A stretch of DNA of 64,000 nt. Source: Rotaria sp. Silwood1. Its lineage: Eukaryota > Rotifera > Eurotatoria > Philodinida > Philodinidae. The number at the start of each line of letters is the position of its first letter. The stretch's first letter is position 1. The notes under the pieces were generated by a model. The model worked only from the letters and a program-made list of their open reading frames with translations. It searched no databases and was not told the DNA's origin. Both the position numbers and the translations under genes were made by a program. Location of the stretch: contig CAJNOP010000061.1 in the NCBI GenBank assembly GCA_905250075.1, positions 511,831-575,830 on the forward strand, read 5' to 3'. Of the stretch, positions 27,719-40,495 are shown one piece after another.

Positions 27719-29771
27719 TTTGCAAGAATAATCACAGAAAAGAATAGTAATCTGAGATGAATAGTGATGTGTTAAGCGTCAATAAGAAAAGCAAAACAAG
27801 CAACAATCGTTTCCGCTCTCACGACGCCAACAAGAGAATGGAAATAATGAGAAGAGAACGAGAGAAAAAAGAGAAAAAGAGATATACTGTTTGATGAAAG
27901 TTTATCGATTCGTTGTTGTATTGAGATATTATATTCTCTCTTTCTCTCTATATATAAGCGAATAAACTATATCACCTAAATGGATCAAGTATCGTCCACA
28001 ACGAGAGAGAGAAAAAGAAAGAGAGAGAATGAAAGCAAAGGTGTTACATTTAGCTGAATATCAGTGCTTTTATAGCTGAACTTTGGCCACGAATAGAAGG
28101 AAAAAGAAACAATGAAAGGCTTTTAATAAATAAAATCCTTGTGATGTGTGATATTAGTGTGAATCAATCGATGATAATGAGACGAATACTTCAGTAGACT
28201 ATCTAGCAAATTATTGTTCAAGGTCGTTTGTTATAAAAAAGAGATGCGAGTGACTGACACACTGAGATTACTTGAAAATATATGAAGAAAAACAAGGAAA
28301 GAGGTACGCAGGTGAAATCGGAAGGCGACAAACTGTTCTCGCTTTACCACTAAGTGGTTCGTCGAATAAAAAGGAAAAAAAAGAGAAATTTGGCTACATT
28401 TATCGAACACCCTTCTTTTTCTCGATAGCAACTGTTATATTAAAAACCTCACTCATATACACAAGTAAACAATATACGGTTATTTGACTTAAAAAGGCAA
28501 TTAATAATTTTGAGCTGAAAAATTTAACGTTGATGCAATGTTTTTACAAATGGGAGCCAAAAAGAAATCTTGACTGATTGCTGTTAATCAACAAACTTTT
28601 TCAATGTTGATTTGACTTTGTAGAGAAATAACACGTCTTCTAGAAACAACAACAATAGACGTCAATCTTTTTTTCTCTGTTCGTAAAGATTATTTATTTA
28701 AACAAGATGGTAAAAGCATGATTCATATGAATGGATAGTATTCAAAGCATTTTCACATACTGTCTTTTCTTCTATTGCTGTCTCTCTCTTTTACATAACA
28801 TCATAAGATTCCATTCACAGACCATTTCATCAAATGCTCTATTCGTTGTCTCATGCTCGGTCAATAAAATAGAGACGATCACGTTATCAGTGTGCTAGTT
28901 CTGCTGTGCAAATAATAAAACTGTTGGTTCGGCTTCACTCATTTCATCGACCTCGTCTATATTGACGGAAGTGATTACGTGATCTTATATTCATGGACAA
29001 TAGACGATCTATGCGCATCAACCATTAGTCTTGTCCTATTCATATTATTGTTTGTCTGATTACAAAACAGTTGTGAGAACGATTATTGTTTATCTCACTG
29101 GTGTTTGATAGTAAGAACTTTTCTCACGCACATCATATAAACAAAGTTGTCATTCATCCTCTTTCTGTAATCTATCTAATTACCTTGTCTATCTTATTTA
29201 ACTATGATGTTATATGCAACATAAAAAGCAAAGGTCTTCTTAATAGTATTCTAAAATGCAAATTATTTGCTTACCTTTACGACATAAAACATCTCTAAGC
29301 TTTTTCCACATTGATAATAATAATAAAAAAGAGACAAACGTTGTCGTAACTGTCTGGCCGATATAATAAGCTTTTTTTTCTACTACTTGGTAAAAATATA
29401 TTGCGTTCTATCGTTCTTGTCGCCGCTTGCGTGTGTTTCAGATGGCACACAAGGTTATTTTGGCGTTTGTATGTGTGCCCAGAGCAATATTTGAGCCTTC
29501 TTTTCTTATGATTTTCATTCTATTTTCGCGCCTATCTTTTAGCTCGTCCCATTCAACATCATCATGTTATAGTTACGAAGAGAAAAGAGTTCTCAAAACA
29601 AAATCAAATTAGACAACTAAGAAAAAAGAAAGAAGAGAGAACAAAGAGAATATTGATTTTTTTTCTTCTTCTATTAATCACATGCATTGCTCTTTCGGAA
29701 TCTAATTCGATCAAGATTCTTTTTTTATTTGTTATTCATATGAAAGAGAAAAAAAAAGAGACTAATAAGAT
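27719..29771. other. intergenic, 5' flank of the SH3 gene
   Basis: Purine-rich and pyrimidine-rich patches near 27840-28050 (GAGAGAAAAAGAGA-like) lie upstream of the SH3-gene start and could belong to its promoter or 5' UTR. The rest, up to the dioxygenase stop, has no open frame with coding character. Confidence 0.5.
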
Positions 29772-30662
29772 TTAGACACCAAATTTAAAAGAAGCTTGTG
29801 CAATAGTTACATTCGGATTTAATAATTGTCCACGATCTGAACCTGCAGCACCAACAATAACATGTAAAGGTATAAGATGTTCTTCGCGTGGATGATTCAG
29901 TCGTGCATAAGGTAATACTTTATCCCAATTAAGTAAAACTTTTTCACGGTCATGTTCATCATATTGTGTAAGAGCTTTAGTTAACTCATTCATAAATGTA
30001 TTTGCTTGTATTTCCGTTGTTTGAAATCCATGTACAGATGAACCTGATCCTATAATTAATATTTGTTCTTTTCTTAATGGTGCAAGAGCTTTTCCTATAG
30101 CTAAATGTTGAGCTGGAGATAAACTTTTAAGAATAGATATCGCAACAACTGGAATATTTGCATCAGGATAAATAAGTTTAAGTGGAATAAAAACTCCATG
30201 ATCCAAATTTCGTTTATCATCAAGTTTAGCTGATATACCAGCTTGTTCAAGTAATTGTTTAACACGTTTTGCTAAATCTATATCACCTAACGGACTATAT
30301 TTAAGTTCATAAACTTCTGGTGGAAAACCAGAATAATCATAAAAAAGTTCTGTATGTTTTTCTTTTGCATTTATATGTACAGTATTTGATGTTTCCCAAT
30401 GTGCTGTTATAATGAGAATTGCTTTTGGTGTTGATGGTAAAGCTAGTTGTTTAGATAGTTGACGAAACCAATGAGCTGCTGGACTATTTTTATCGACTTC
30501 ACCAAGAACATCAAATGGTGGTGACTCAAGAAACATCATAGGACCACTACAGATAATCAAATAAATACAAAAAGTTAAATCATTTCTTAAAAACATAAAT
30601 AAATAAAACATTTCTTACGCTCCATGTGTAACAAAAATAACAGGAAAATCAGTTTTTGACAT
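29772..30662 (-). CDS. LigB/DODA-type extradiol ring-cleavage dioxygenase
   Basis: Two exons, 30619-30662 and 29772-30546, joined by a 72 bp intron with GT/AG ends; 272 aa, close to bacterial YgiD and plant 4,5-DOPA extradiol dioxygenases. This class III family binds Fe(II) or Zn(II) through conserved histidines. The visible candidates are THGAGP (His13), IITAHWET, NLDHGVFIPL and HLIPLHVIVGAAG near the C-terminus. Family members open the aromatic ring of catechols such as L-DOPA; the substrate here cannot be told from sequence. No signal peptide, so cytosolic. The start ATG gives the typical short N-terminus before the first metal His. Such enzymes are common in bacteria, fungi and plants and uncommon in animals, so transfer into the lineage is plausible; the intron shows it is now a eukaryotic gene. 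Confidence 0.9.
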
Positions 30663-33600
30663 TGTTGTATCTTGATAATTCAAATAATGAATCTTGCCAA
30701 TGAGTACAAGTATTTGTAGAAATGATTTTATTCCTACGTAAGCATGACAGTGCATATTTTGAACCAGTACATTTTTATCAGAAGCATGATGAAGCAAAAA
30801 GAAATAAAAACAGCAACTTCAATTTTTCAACCATATAATGATCTACTAGTTGTTGTAGATGATTCATTGAATAGTTTTTACAAGGAATCCACTGATGCAC
30901 TCGTTCATATCGTCGGATAACTGAGGCAATTGCAAAGATGTTTGCACAGAAAAATGACGCATATCGCATAACATCCTCACACCATATTTTCGTCTTGACC
31001 ATTTCATTTTTTTTATATTTTAATAGTGTCATTAGTTAGCGCCATCTCTATGGTGGATAATTATATAACCTTTTCTTTTTTCCTGATGAATTAGTACAGA
31101 GTGACATCTATTCATTTTTCTAATAATGACCAAAACTATATTTGATACAAATATTATTAAAGTCATCCTGATTTTGAATATATGAAAATCTTGAATAACG
31201 ACACAGTCATACAAAAAATCTTTACATAGTGTATTAAGGAAATAATCAATGGAACACAATTGCATTCGATGCATCAGGCAGGAACTCATAAGTAACGAAA
31301 AGCACTACAGAACGACGCAACAAATTAATAATTTTCAATAGATGACACTAAAAATCACTCGAAACTCGCTATCCTATCATCAATGAATTAAAAAATATAT
31401 AAACAACATTGAATTCTATGTTGATTATGTTGAATACTCAGTATCATCACGGATGCAGCCCGTAGATAATAGGCAGAGTATGAATTTACAAGTGAGATCA
31501 AAAATAAACCGAGCTCGAACTAATTTTCGAACAGTAAGTGAATATATAGCAAAAATAAATAAGAAAAATGATTGATTCAGATATCAATCTTTTTGGAAAA
31601 TTATGATGTTCTAGGCAATGATCAAACAACGTTTTGATCGATAGTTTGACATCAGAAATAAAAATCGAACCGAACTATAACGATTCGGTCTCTGGTTCGC
31701 TAAGTTAGTATCAGATCATTCATCAACTATACTATAAAACATTTCTTTTCATAACCAACTTGCATTAATAACGTGTAGTACCGATCTTATTCAAACCGTT
31801 AATCAACCATCAGTATATCATTTGATAAAATGTACGCTATACCGGTGGTAGTTCTATATTTGAACGATCAACTATAGCCTCAACGGCATACCATTAGTAA
31901 TGTGAACAAAAGTCTAATATGAGTAACTACAGTTTTGAAATTCATATTCTTACTGTAACAACCGACGTGATGATGTCTTAAATATTAATATCCAATAGAC
32001 AGTGCCTTGCCACTTTTACTACGATTGTTTTAAATATTCATGAGTAACACGATGGACAAATTAAAATTTGTTTTTTTTTCTCTTCCATTTGCAATTTGTT
32101 AACGACACAATGAGTGGGAGTCAAACTTGTAATAAAAAAAAAAAAAAAACAAGAAAAAGTGAATTTAGGTTTAGAACAAATTTATGTAGATATATGAACG
32201 AATAGTACAAGAATGGACTAGATATTTACAAATTGATCACGAGTCATAGCCACGTATAGTCGTGACCGTTAATATTTGAGTAAATAGATGAAGAAAAAAA
32301 ACATATCTCGCAGTAGCAGATTTAAAGAATGCGACGGAGACGAGCGTTTCTTCCCCTTCCGGGGCGTTTCACTTTTTTAAAACAGAAAACGCTCAAAAGT
32401 AAGTTGACACGACCTCTCATAAACTTCAAAACTTGCTACATCCACCATCCAGAAGTTGGAAATTCACTAGTAATTCAGTTGAAATTTGATTAATCAGAAA
32501 GAATTTAAGCCACTCTACAATGACGGTGAGTCGAAAAACAGTGACACAATCCTATTGAAGGAATTAGAAAATATTGACATAGATAATTCAAGTTCAATAG
32601 GTTCAAATAATGAATTCCACTTGATTTTCTAGAACTTGATACATTTCCACTATTTGAAGGTTTAGTATATCTCCGAATTTTTAAAATTGTGTTTAATATA
32701 ATATGAGCGAGCAAAACGAAATTCATTTGATTTTTTAATTCATACTTTAAAAAACTGAAATTGCTGGAATACACAGTTGTATTCGTATCATAATGACTTT
32801 GTCATATGAAGTTGTTTTTTTCTCTAAATAATAGATTTGTCTTTTATGATCACATTTAATTAAGTATCTGTTGACTTAACTGTCATGAAACTAAACTCAT
32901 CTGTTAAAGTACTAGAATAATGAAAAATACAATGTAATGTGACCTAAAATAAATGCAGACTTTGATCTGATGAAGCTAGTACATTACATAGTTCATAAAT
33001 CATTATATATTACAACCTAGAACATTGTTACTTCAATTCATCAATATGTTCTAAACCATCTCAGTTAATATAATTTGACACTTTGCTTTTACCTACATTA
33101 TTTTTTATATTGTATAGAAATCAATGATATTGAAATCCTCTCTTGGGAAATAGAACTAAAACTCATATTCATATTTTGAAGATTGAGAATAATAGAGAAT
33201 ACCAGACTATGTAATAGAAAATATCTTAAAAGAGTTACATTTTGTCTAGATTATAATTACTTCCGTGAAATACGAACTAAAAGGGGGTATTGAAGTGGAA
33301 GAGCCAAAATGTGAATCATTCCAGACTGTGACAGACATTATTGATATACGATAAAAGATAACATATCGATAATATCTCTTTTTTAATGTATGATCTACTT
33401 CCTTATTGCACTTTTCGAAAGAGTAAGTAAAAGAATTTGTGAAGAAATATGTTTTCAAAATAGATAGAATAAAACAATCGTTCATGATTAGCAAGAATAG
33501 CTACATCATGTTTCACATTTTAATCTTATAGAAATTACGCTAAAAGCTTTTTCGATGTATTAGTATGTGATTGTCATATTAAAAAAACAAACGAAATAGA

Positions 33601-34408
33601 TCTATTGTAATTGTTTCTTATTGATTAATAAAAGTGAGAATAAACTAAATATAAATTAGTTTTCATCTTAGCTTGACGTGATCTGTAAACTAACTATGAA
33701 AAGTGGTTCTCTTAATTGAAAATGGATGATGTTTTCTAAACATATTTACATATAATCTATTAAAGAAATGACTAAAAGATAATATAGTGTTGGTCTTCTA
33801 TCAAGATTTTCTATGCATATACACATACACCCACATAAAGACATTGTATTTTATATTGAACTTCAATGCTGATTATATTCAAGTGTCGATGACAGTTGTA
33901 ATTGAAATCGATCAATCAACTAAGAAAATTATACACAAAGTTTTTTTCTTTTATATTGAATATATATCTATGAAAGAAACTATCAATTAGGGTTAACTTG
34001 ATTTTCAATCAAGTACTAGAAAAAATTATTCCAGACAATTGGTTTGTGTAAAGGAAACATGAAGCATTTAGAAACGGAAATGTTTCCATACCCGCAAATA
34101 TTAAAAATTTTGTTTTTTTCTATATAAAAAGAGTCGAATGTCTCTCTTTCTCTCTCTCTCTCTAAGAAAATAGTTCAAAGCTAATGTTCTCTTTTCTTTT
34201 TCTTTCCCTTTTTTTCTCTCTTTTTGCTCAATTCATGCTATTAGTGTTAGACACGAGAACTAAAACGTTCTTATTTAATTGCTAGTCTTCAACTAATACT
34301 TTTTGTATTCGAAAGAAAAATAAAAATTAAGAAATATATTAATTTTTAGAAATAATCGTTATATTATTCGTAAGTGTTATTTATTCGACAAATTATTAAA
34401 CAAAAAAA
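30663..34408. other. 3.7 kb intergenic region, no gene seen
   Basis: Reverse-strand frames at 30778-31032, 31032-31289, 32505-32774 and 33246-33494 have no domain, no splice partners and composition like the surrounding noncoding DNA. A pyrimidine tract (TC repeat) is at 34141-34163, about 245 bp before the GPCR start. Confidence 0.6.
34141..34163. repeat. (TC)n tract upstream of the GPCR gene
   Basis: TC-dinucleotide run in the likely promoter or 5' UTR of the GPCR gene. Confidence 0.75.
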
Positions 34409-36414
34409 ATGAAAAATAATACAAATATTTCTATATTCAATGATTATAAAAAATGTACTCTTACAAATGGTATTATACGTTATTTTGGTACATTTATTTT
34501 TCTTATTGGAATCATTTCAAGTGTATTGAGTATTTGTGTTTTTGCAAGAAAACCTCTTCGTAAGTCTTTTAAAATTATAATCTTTGAATTTTTAAAAAGA
34601 AATTGTTTTTTTTTTCTTGGTATTAAATAGGACGAAAATCATGCTGTTTTTATTTCTTGGTATTAGCAATAAGTGATGCAATACATTTATTAACAATGAT
34701 TATTGAAAATTTACCATATAGCTTTCATATAGATGTTATAATTGTTCATACAATTGTTTGTAAAATAATAATATTTCTTATTTATTCATCGAATCATTTA
34801 TCAAATATTGTACTTACATTAGCATCAGTGTAAGTTTTATCAAATAGATAAGAGACATTTTATATAATAAATATTTATTTAATAGATGTTTTACCACTAT
34901 GAATGCAGAAGTTTATTCTAATTGATATATTTTCATGAGAAAATGTTTTCTTTTTCATTGTTTTCTAAATGATACAAGACAGTATGAAGATGAGAGTGGA
35001 TGACGATACTTAGAAAATATGTTTCTCTTTAGAAAATCTTTGTTCTAATGTAGTATGATATTCATCGTAGAACAGCTGTTAAAAGTATACCATTATGATA
35101 TGTTTCATCATTGAAGACTCTACTTCTTTTTTTCTAAGAGTTGAAAAAAACGGTAATTTTCTCACATATGCTATTAGCTTTTATTAAGAGAAAGTATCTT
35201 TTATACAAAAAAAACCTTCTTCATTTTTATTTAAAAAAACCCTATCTTATTATACTATCACTTTTGTTAAAAATAAAATAATATAAGGGTTAACAAGTTA
35301 GCTTTATTCAAAGTCATGTCAGAAAGCTAATTAGTAAAAATCAACATAAGCAATGAAAATTATATTTATTTTTATATTAAATATTCTAATGTAAACTATT
35401 CTATGGAATATTTATCTATTAAATAGAAATCTTTTTTTTTCTTATTTATTTAGAGATCGATTTATTTTAATTTATTGTCCATCACGCTCAAAGCGTTATT
35501 GTAATATTCATAGAGGCAAATGGTTTGTATTCATTAGTATAATTATTGTATTTATTGCTAATGGACATATATTATATGGTTATGAAAAAATTTATTTAAA
35601 TGATAAACAATTAAATCAATTCTATGATTGTAATATACGTGAAGAAAATATTTTCTATAAGAAATTATTTCATTTTTATGATTCATATATTGAAAGTATT
35701 TTTTTAATTCTTATACCATTTTCTATTATGTTTATATGTTCATTATTAATTATATTTCAAATAATTCAAACACGAAAAACAATACATTATAATAAAAAAG
35801 GTAAATTTTATTATTATACATTTTATTCAAGAGAAACTATTCCACCAACATTTCGAAAAACATTAAAAGAACAAAAAAAAATAAAATTACGTGATAAAGA
35901 TATACAATTATGTTGGATGTTAATTGGTACAACATTGACATTTCTTATTCTTTGTTTACCAACTGAAATTAATGATATATTTAATTATACTGGTCGTGAA
36001 CGTTCTTGTTTTGATTGGTTTCGAAAAGTTATATTAATGCTTATGCAACAAATTTATTATGCTGGTCATTTTTATATTTATACATTAACAGGACAATTAT
36101 TTCGAAAACATTTATATGCAATTTTTTTCAATCGACATCGTCATCAATTAATTTCTACAAGAGAAAATCAATTTTTTCCAACAAGAATATTTTCTCCATT
36201 TAATAATATGTATCAAAATCGAACAAATACTATAAGTTATAATGAAGAACTGAAACGATCAACAATGCCTACTAATTTTACAAATATGAATATGCATCAA
36301 TTAACAACAGCACAATGTGAAATTCATCGACTACATTTAGATGATAATAATACGTCAAATGAATCATCACAACAACTCATTTCTATATCAAAAGATAATT
36401 TAGATTTACATTAA
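34409..36414 (+). CDS. rhodopsin-like G-protein-coupled receptor
   Basis: Three exons: 34409-34559, 34631-34829, 35454-36414; 436 aa. The N-terminus has an N-glycosylation site (NNTNIS) and no cleaved signal. Seven hydrophobic segments can be placed: TM1 IIRYFGTFIFLIGIISSVLS, TM2 after the RRKSC turn, TM3 ending in VDRFILIYCP (DRF in place of DRY, residues 118-120), TM4 KWFVFISIIIVFIANG, TM5 SIFLILIPFSIMFICSLLI, TM6 CWMLIGTTLTFLILCLP and TM7 VILMLMQQIYYAGHFYIYTL. TM7 shows only a degenerate NPxxY region. This is the layout of the large peptide-receptor-like class A families of bdelloids; the ligand is unknown. The C-tail is Ser/Thr/Asn-rich. The intron before TM3 is about 620 bp, longer than usual here. 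Confidence 0.88.
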
Positions 36415-36546
36415 GCGCATTTATTTTTACTATTCTATTGAAAATTTTTATTGTTCTAGTTACTATTTCCTATTAAATAGAACATATTCATTCATTCATA
36501 TAATTCATAGATTTTGTGCCTCATTTATTTTGATATTAAAAGAAAT

Positions 36547-37273
36547 ATGTCAGAAAATCCAATATCTTTTACAAAAGATGATTTTAATTCTATAGTAAAA
36601 GAACTTGAGAATTCAATGCAACGAACAAAATTACTTGCATCTCAAGCTCATCATATCAACACATTACAAACAAAACAAATAGGTTTGTTTAATTATTCAT
36701 AGAAAAAAATAATAGAAACAAAAGGAAACTCACCTATAAAACAGAAATATAAGATCAAAGAGACTAATAAGAACAAAAAAAAAAGCGGGTCAAAAGTTTG
36801 TTTTTTTTTAGAACAATGTCAAACAACAATGGATAAATCAAGTAAACATCTTAAAGATGTTGAACATGAAATCGATGAATTACAAAGAAGTTTTTGTATT
36901 CGTTTATGTTGTCCATCAAAAACAAAAAAATCTAAATCAAGAAATTCATCATTAAATAAAATTCAAAAAAATAAATCTAATGAAAATTTAGTTCATATCG
37001 AACAAGATCCAATCTATTCAAATGAGCAATTTCAAAATTTTGATGAAAATTTACAACATTTACAATATTTTAATACTTTAATTGATAATGAAATTCAAGA
37101 TCAAATTCAAACATTAGTTTGTTTTTTTTCGATATATATATATTGTGTTTCTCAAAATGATTTGATCATGTTTATTTTCAGTTTATTTCCACTTTCATAA
37201 GAAAATGATGGCTAGTTTAACAAAGATAGAATCTTTGAAAACTCAAAATGATAGAGCAAATAATTTTCTATAA
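36547..37273 (+). CDS. SNAP-25-like SNARE protein (Qb and Qc helices)
   Basis: Three exons: 36547-36682, 36812-37116, 37202-37273; 170 aa (SNAP-25 has 206). The first SNARE helix runs about residues 14-72 (KELENSMQRTKLLASQAH ... KDVEHEIDELQRSF). Next is a Cys cluster, FCIRLCC (Cys74, 78, 79), followed by Lys-rich sequence, the site where SNAP-25 is palmitoylated to reach the plasma membrane. The second helix begins FDENLQHLQYFNTLIDNEIQ and goes on, through exon 3, as SLTKIESLKTQNDRANNFL. There is no TM segment. It would supply two helices to an exocytic SNARE bundle with syntaxin and synaptobrevin. The acceptor at 37201 was chosen over the stronger-looking TTTTCAG at 37181 because only it keeps the heptad register and frame. 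The linker is shorter than in SNAP-25. Confidence 0.82.
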
Positions 37274-38744
37274 TATAAAAATATCTTCCAGGTGTTCACG
37301 ACTGTTTTTTTGACTGACATACTACCATCTTACAGAATGCACTAAACTATATTTAGTTTTATTTTCTTTCATACGTATTTTTTCCTTTTTGTATTTTCTA
37401 TAAAAATTGACATATACTGGTCAAAAAACGTCGTAGAAAACTAAATGACATTTTACCTTAGAGAGAAAATTATTTGCTCTATCATTCAAAATAACTCAAA
37501 TGGAATTCTCGGAAATTAAAAATTCTTTTTTTTTGTTTTCCAAAGTCTATGTTCTTGAGAAATTGCTAATTGTTTTCAAAAATTTCTGTTGAAAATAAAC
37601 CTAGTCGAATTATTTTCGAAGCTATGGTATATTAAATAAGAAAAAAAAAAAGAAGAAAATTTTCTTATTTCAGAATGATCTTCACAATAACGTCGATACT
37701 GATGCATATAAATTAACAAAAGCTAATTTTAAAAGCAAACGTTTATTGTAAAATAAAATAAATGTGAAAACCTCGGATTTAAATTCGAATGTTATGTATA
37801 CTTCAAAAAGTAAAAACACAGAAGCAATTTTCGTTTAAATATCTTTGCAATAGGTGACTTAATCTTCTGGTTTCTTAATGTTTTATATACCATTTTGTAG
37901 CCCGTGAAATTCTCTATCGAATGGTATACAATAGCTGAGGTTTTGTTTATTTGTGAGAGAAAAAATTTTTTTACGAAAACCGGAATAGGTCAATGTTTGC
38001 ATAGAAAAGCATAGCAAATAATGACATTTTTGCGATGATTCAGCAATTTCTTGACGAATCATTCTTATCTTCGAACTCTACCGAGATATTGATAAGACGA
38101 TTCTGTATGCAAAATTTCATCACAATTGGACTACCCTTTGAAGAGTTATCGTGTAAACGGACGGACGGACACACTGACCGATTCTATAGTGTACTCACTT
38201 TTTGAGTACACAAAAATAGATTAACAATATTAAAAAATGAACTTAATAGATTATGTAAGGTTTCAAATATCGACTGTTATTTGAGCACCTCTTTTTTTTT
38301 GAGAAGTCGTAATTTATGTTATTTTGCGTATATAAAACACGTCATATATTCTATTTATAGATCTTAATATATATTAGAGTAATATACTTGTTCCATTTTG
38401 ATTTAAATATGATTTTAATATATATATATATATTAAAAGATTGTTTTCATGCATAAGTATATAGAGAAAAAAATGACGTGGTACTCATATTAAAGAATAA
38501 AGCAATTAACGAAGATTACTTTTTTACTTCGAAACTCCATTGAAAAGTTCATTCTTAAAAGTACAATTATAAAGACATTCTCTCAATAATTAATGAATAT
38601 CAAGAGAAGAAAAATTGATAATTTTTTTTCAAATGTAATTATTAACAGATGTAAATATTCTCTTTTTTTTTTAAATATTTTTATTTAAAATATGATGTTA
38701 GCTATACATCGTTTTATTTTATTTTATTTTCATTCTTGAATAAA
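37274..38744. other. intergenic between the SNARE and secreted-protein genes
   Basis: No gene seen. At 37464-37489 there is an inverted copy of the end of the SNARE coding sequence. At about 38100-38215 there is the dispersed-repeat signature with GGACGGACGGACA. Just upstream of 38745 the DNA is AT-rich and must hold the promoter of the secreted Cys-pair protein gene. Confidence 0.55.
38100..38215. repeat. invertebrate dispersed-repeat signature (GGACGGACGGACA)
   Basis: The stretch reads ATGCAAAATTTCATCACAAT, then a block ending GAGTTATCGTGTAAAC, then the GGACGGACGGACA run. This order (AAATTTCAT, ATTGG, AGTTATCGTG, tandem GGAC) is one I recall from repeats in many invertebrate genomes. It ends near a hairpin (GTGTACTCA pairing with TGAGTACAC). 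No protein is encoded. Confidence 0.5.
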
Positions 38745-40096
38745 ATGTATCGAATTATTATTCTACTGATCATTGTTTCATGGAGTGATTCATCAATCTT
38801 TCCATATTCATTAATATCAAGTACAAGTTGGGTAATTAATCCTGAAAGTTTCTATACAGATTTTTCAGCTTCATTAACACCTGATCAACGTCCATCAATA
38901 TTTCAATATAGTTATAATCACACACCGACCGTATTTATATGTCGTACACGTGATTGTTCAAAAATTTCGACTCTTTCTATGCCTGGTCTAGATTCAGCGA
39001 AATTTGCACTTGCTGGTGTATCACCTCGTCGTATTCAACAATATTCTCCTTATATTAATGGTGCTCAATTCTATCTTTCATTAGGTTATCGAACACCGAA
39101 TAACAATGTTGAACTAGTTATGTGTTTACCATCAGATCCTGAATGTAATAAACCATTAATTCAAAATACAGTAAATAGTCCAGGATTTGGTCAAGCAGGA
39201 TTACGTTTAACATTTACTCATGAAGGTTTACCTATAATGATCATACCCGAAGCTCGTTATGCATCTGTAGATAATCGTGTTACAGGTTATACAGTACAAA
39301 TATGCCAAGATCCATTATGTCAACAAGGTTTAGACTATTCTCGTGTTTCATTACCATTTAATCTTACAGGAAAAGCTTATTGTGAAGGAACAAGTGTTGA
39401 TGTAGCACGTAATCGTTTTGGTTTCCCAACTTGGTTAACATTATGTGGACCTGAATTAAATTTAATACATTGTTTAACACAATCATGCAATCAAACATCT
39501 GTAATTCAATTTAGTGTTAATCAAGATTTAGTTTATTTTGTTTATTTAGCTGTTGATTCACAATTTCGATTTTCTATATCAACAAATGGACAAACATCAC
39601 AATCAGGTAACTTTTGTTTGTTTTCTTTTTTGTTTATATTTATTTGAAAATAAAAATTCTTATTTAAGATATAACTCATATTCGATGTCTTGATCCTGAT
39701 TGTAAACAATCAATTCAATCACAATATACAATTCCTTCGAGAATAGTACAAAGACCAAAATTATTTGGAGTTCAAGTTCAACATGTTATTGATCCAAATA
39801 CAGATTTACCTGTTTTTCATTTTATTGCTTCAGAATATCCATCAAATAAACCTTTATATATGTTTATTGTATGTGGAAATATTGAATGTACAGATATGAC
39901 AAATATTGTGGATTATGGTATTCAACTTGGAATCAATCAACTTCGAGTTTCGGATGTTTTTGCTGATGATCAAGGAACAATTATTGCATGTTCAAGAGTT
40001 AATTATATCAAAACAAATGAAACAATTAATCTTATTGTAAGAATAGCTCGAACAAAAGAAACAAGACTTCATGAATTAACATTTGTTCAACCTTAA
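38745..40096 (+). CDS. secreted protein with repeated Cys-pair motifs
   Basis: Two exons, 38745-39606 and 39669-40096; 429 aa. The first ATG gives a clear signal peptide (MYRIIILLIIVSWSDSS). The mature part carries repeated units in which a hydrophobic strand is followed by a close Cys pair: VFICRTRDC, VMCLPSDPEC, VQICQDPLC, IHCLTQSC, IRCLDPDC and IVCGNIEC, spaced by 45-70 residues. Each pair probably forms a small disulfide loop. The regular strand-plus-loop spacing would fit a beta-propeller, but that is an inference. Sites for N-glycosylation occur (NLTG, NQTS). No TM segment or GPI-like tail. I do not recognise a named family and assign no function. A second secreted protein lies 399 bp downstream on the same strand. 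Confidence 0.82.
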
Positions 40097-40446
40097 TTGA
40101 AATAAAATTAATTTTCAAGAAAATAAACAATTTTATTTTTTTTTTTTTGAAAAAATTTTCTACAAATTAAAAATAATATAAGAATATCTGAGATAATATG
40201 ATTCTTTTCTGCTAAAATATTAATGTGAATGATTGAAAACTGGTTTATTTTTTTCATAAAAATGAAAACAATATTCTATCTTCTTAACAACAAACCAAGT
40301 CATATTGACCAAGCAAAATATTTTGAGTGTAATCAGTATATACTGTATCTGTAATCATATGCACCTGCTATTTTTCGTTCTCCTTTTTTAGTTTTTTTTT
40401 TTCAAATTTCGTCATTATTTCTTATGGCTTATTTTCGTTTTATTTT

Positions 40447-40455
40447 TATATAAAA
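40447..40455 (+). promoter_or_regulatory. TATA box of the small secreted-protein gene
   Basis: TATATAAAA lies 41 bp before the ATG at 40496, leaving room for a very short 5' UTR. It is the clearest TATA box in the window. Confidence 0.5.
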
Positions 40456-40495
40456 GCAGCTCAAAATACAAGTCATAGTTAGACATTTATCAATA

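Noticed and set aside
37182-37208. Alternative last exon of the SNARE gene using TTTTCAG
   Set aside because: It ends after 8 unrelated residues and removes half of the second SNARE helix, while the acceptor at 37201 restores it. Kept as a finding on possible isoforms.
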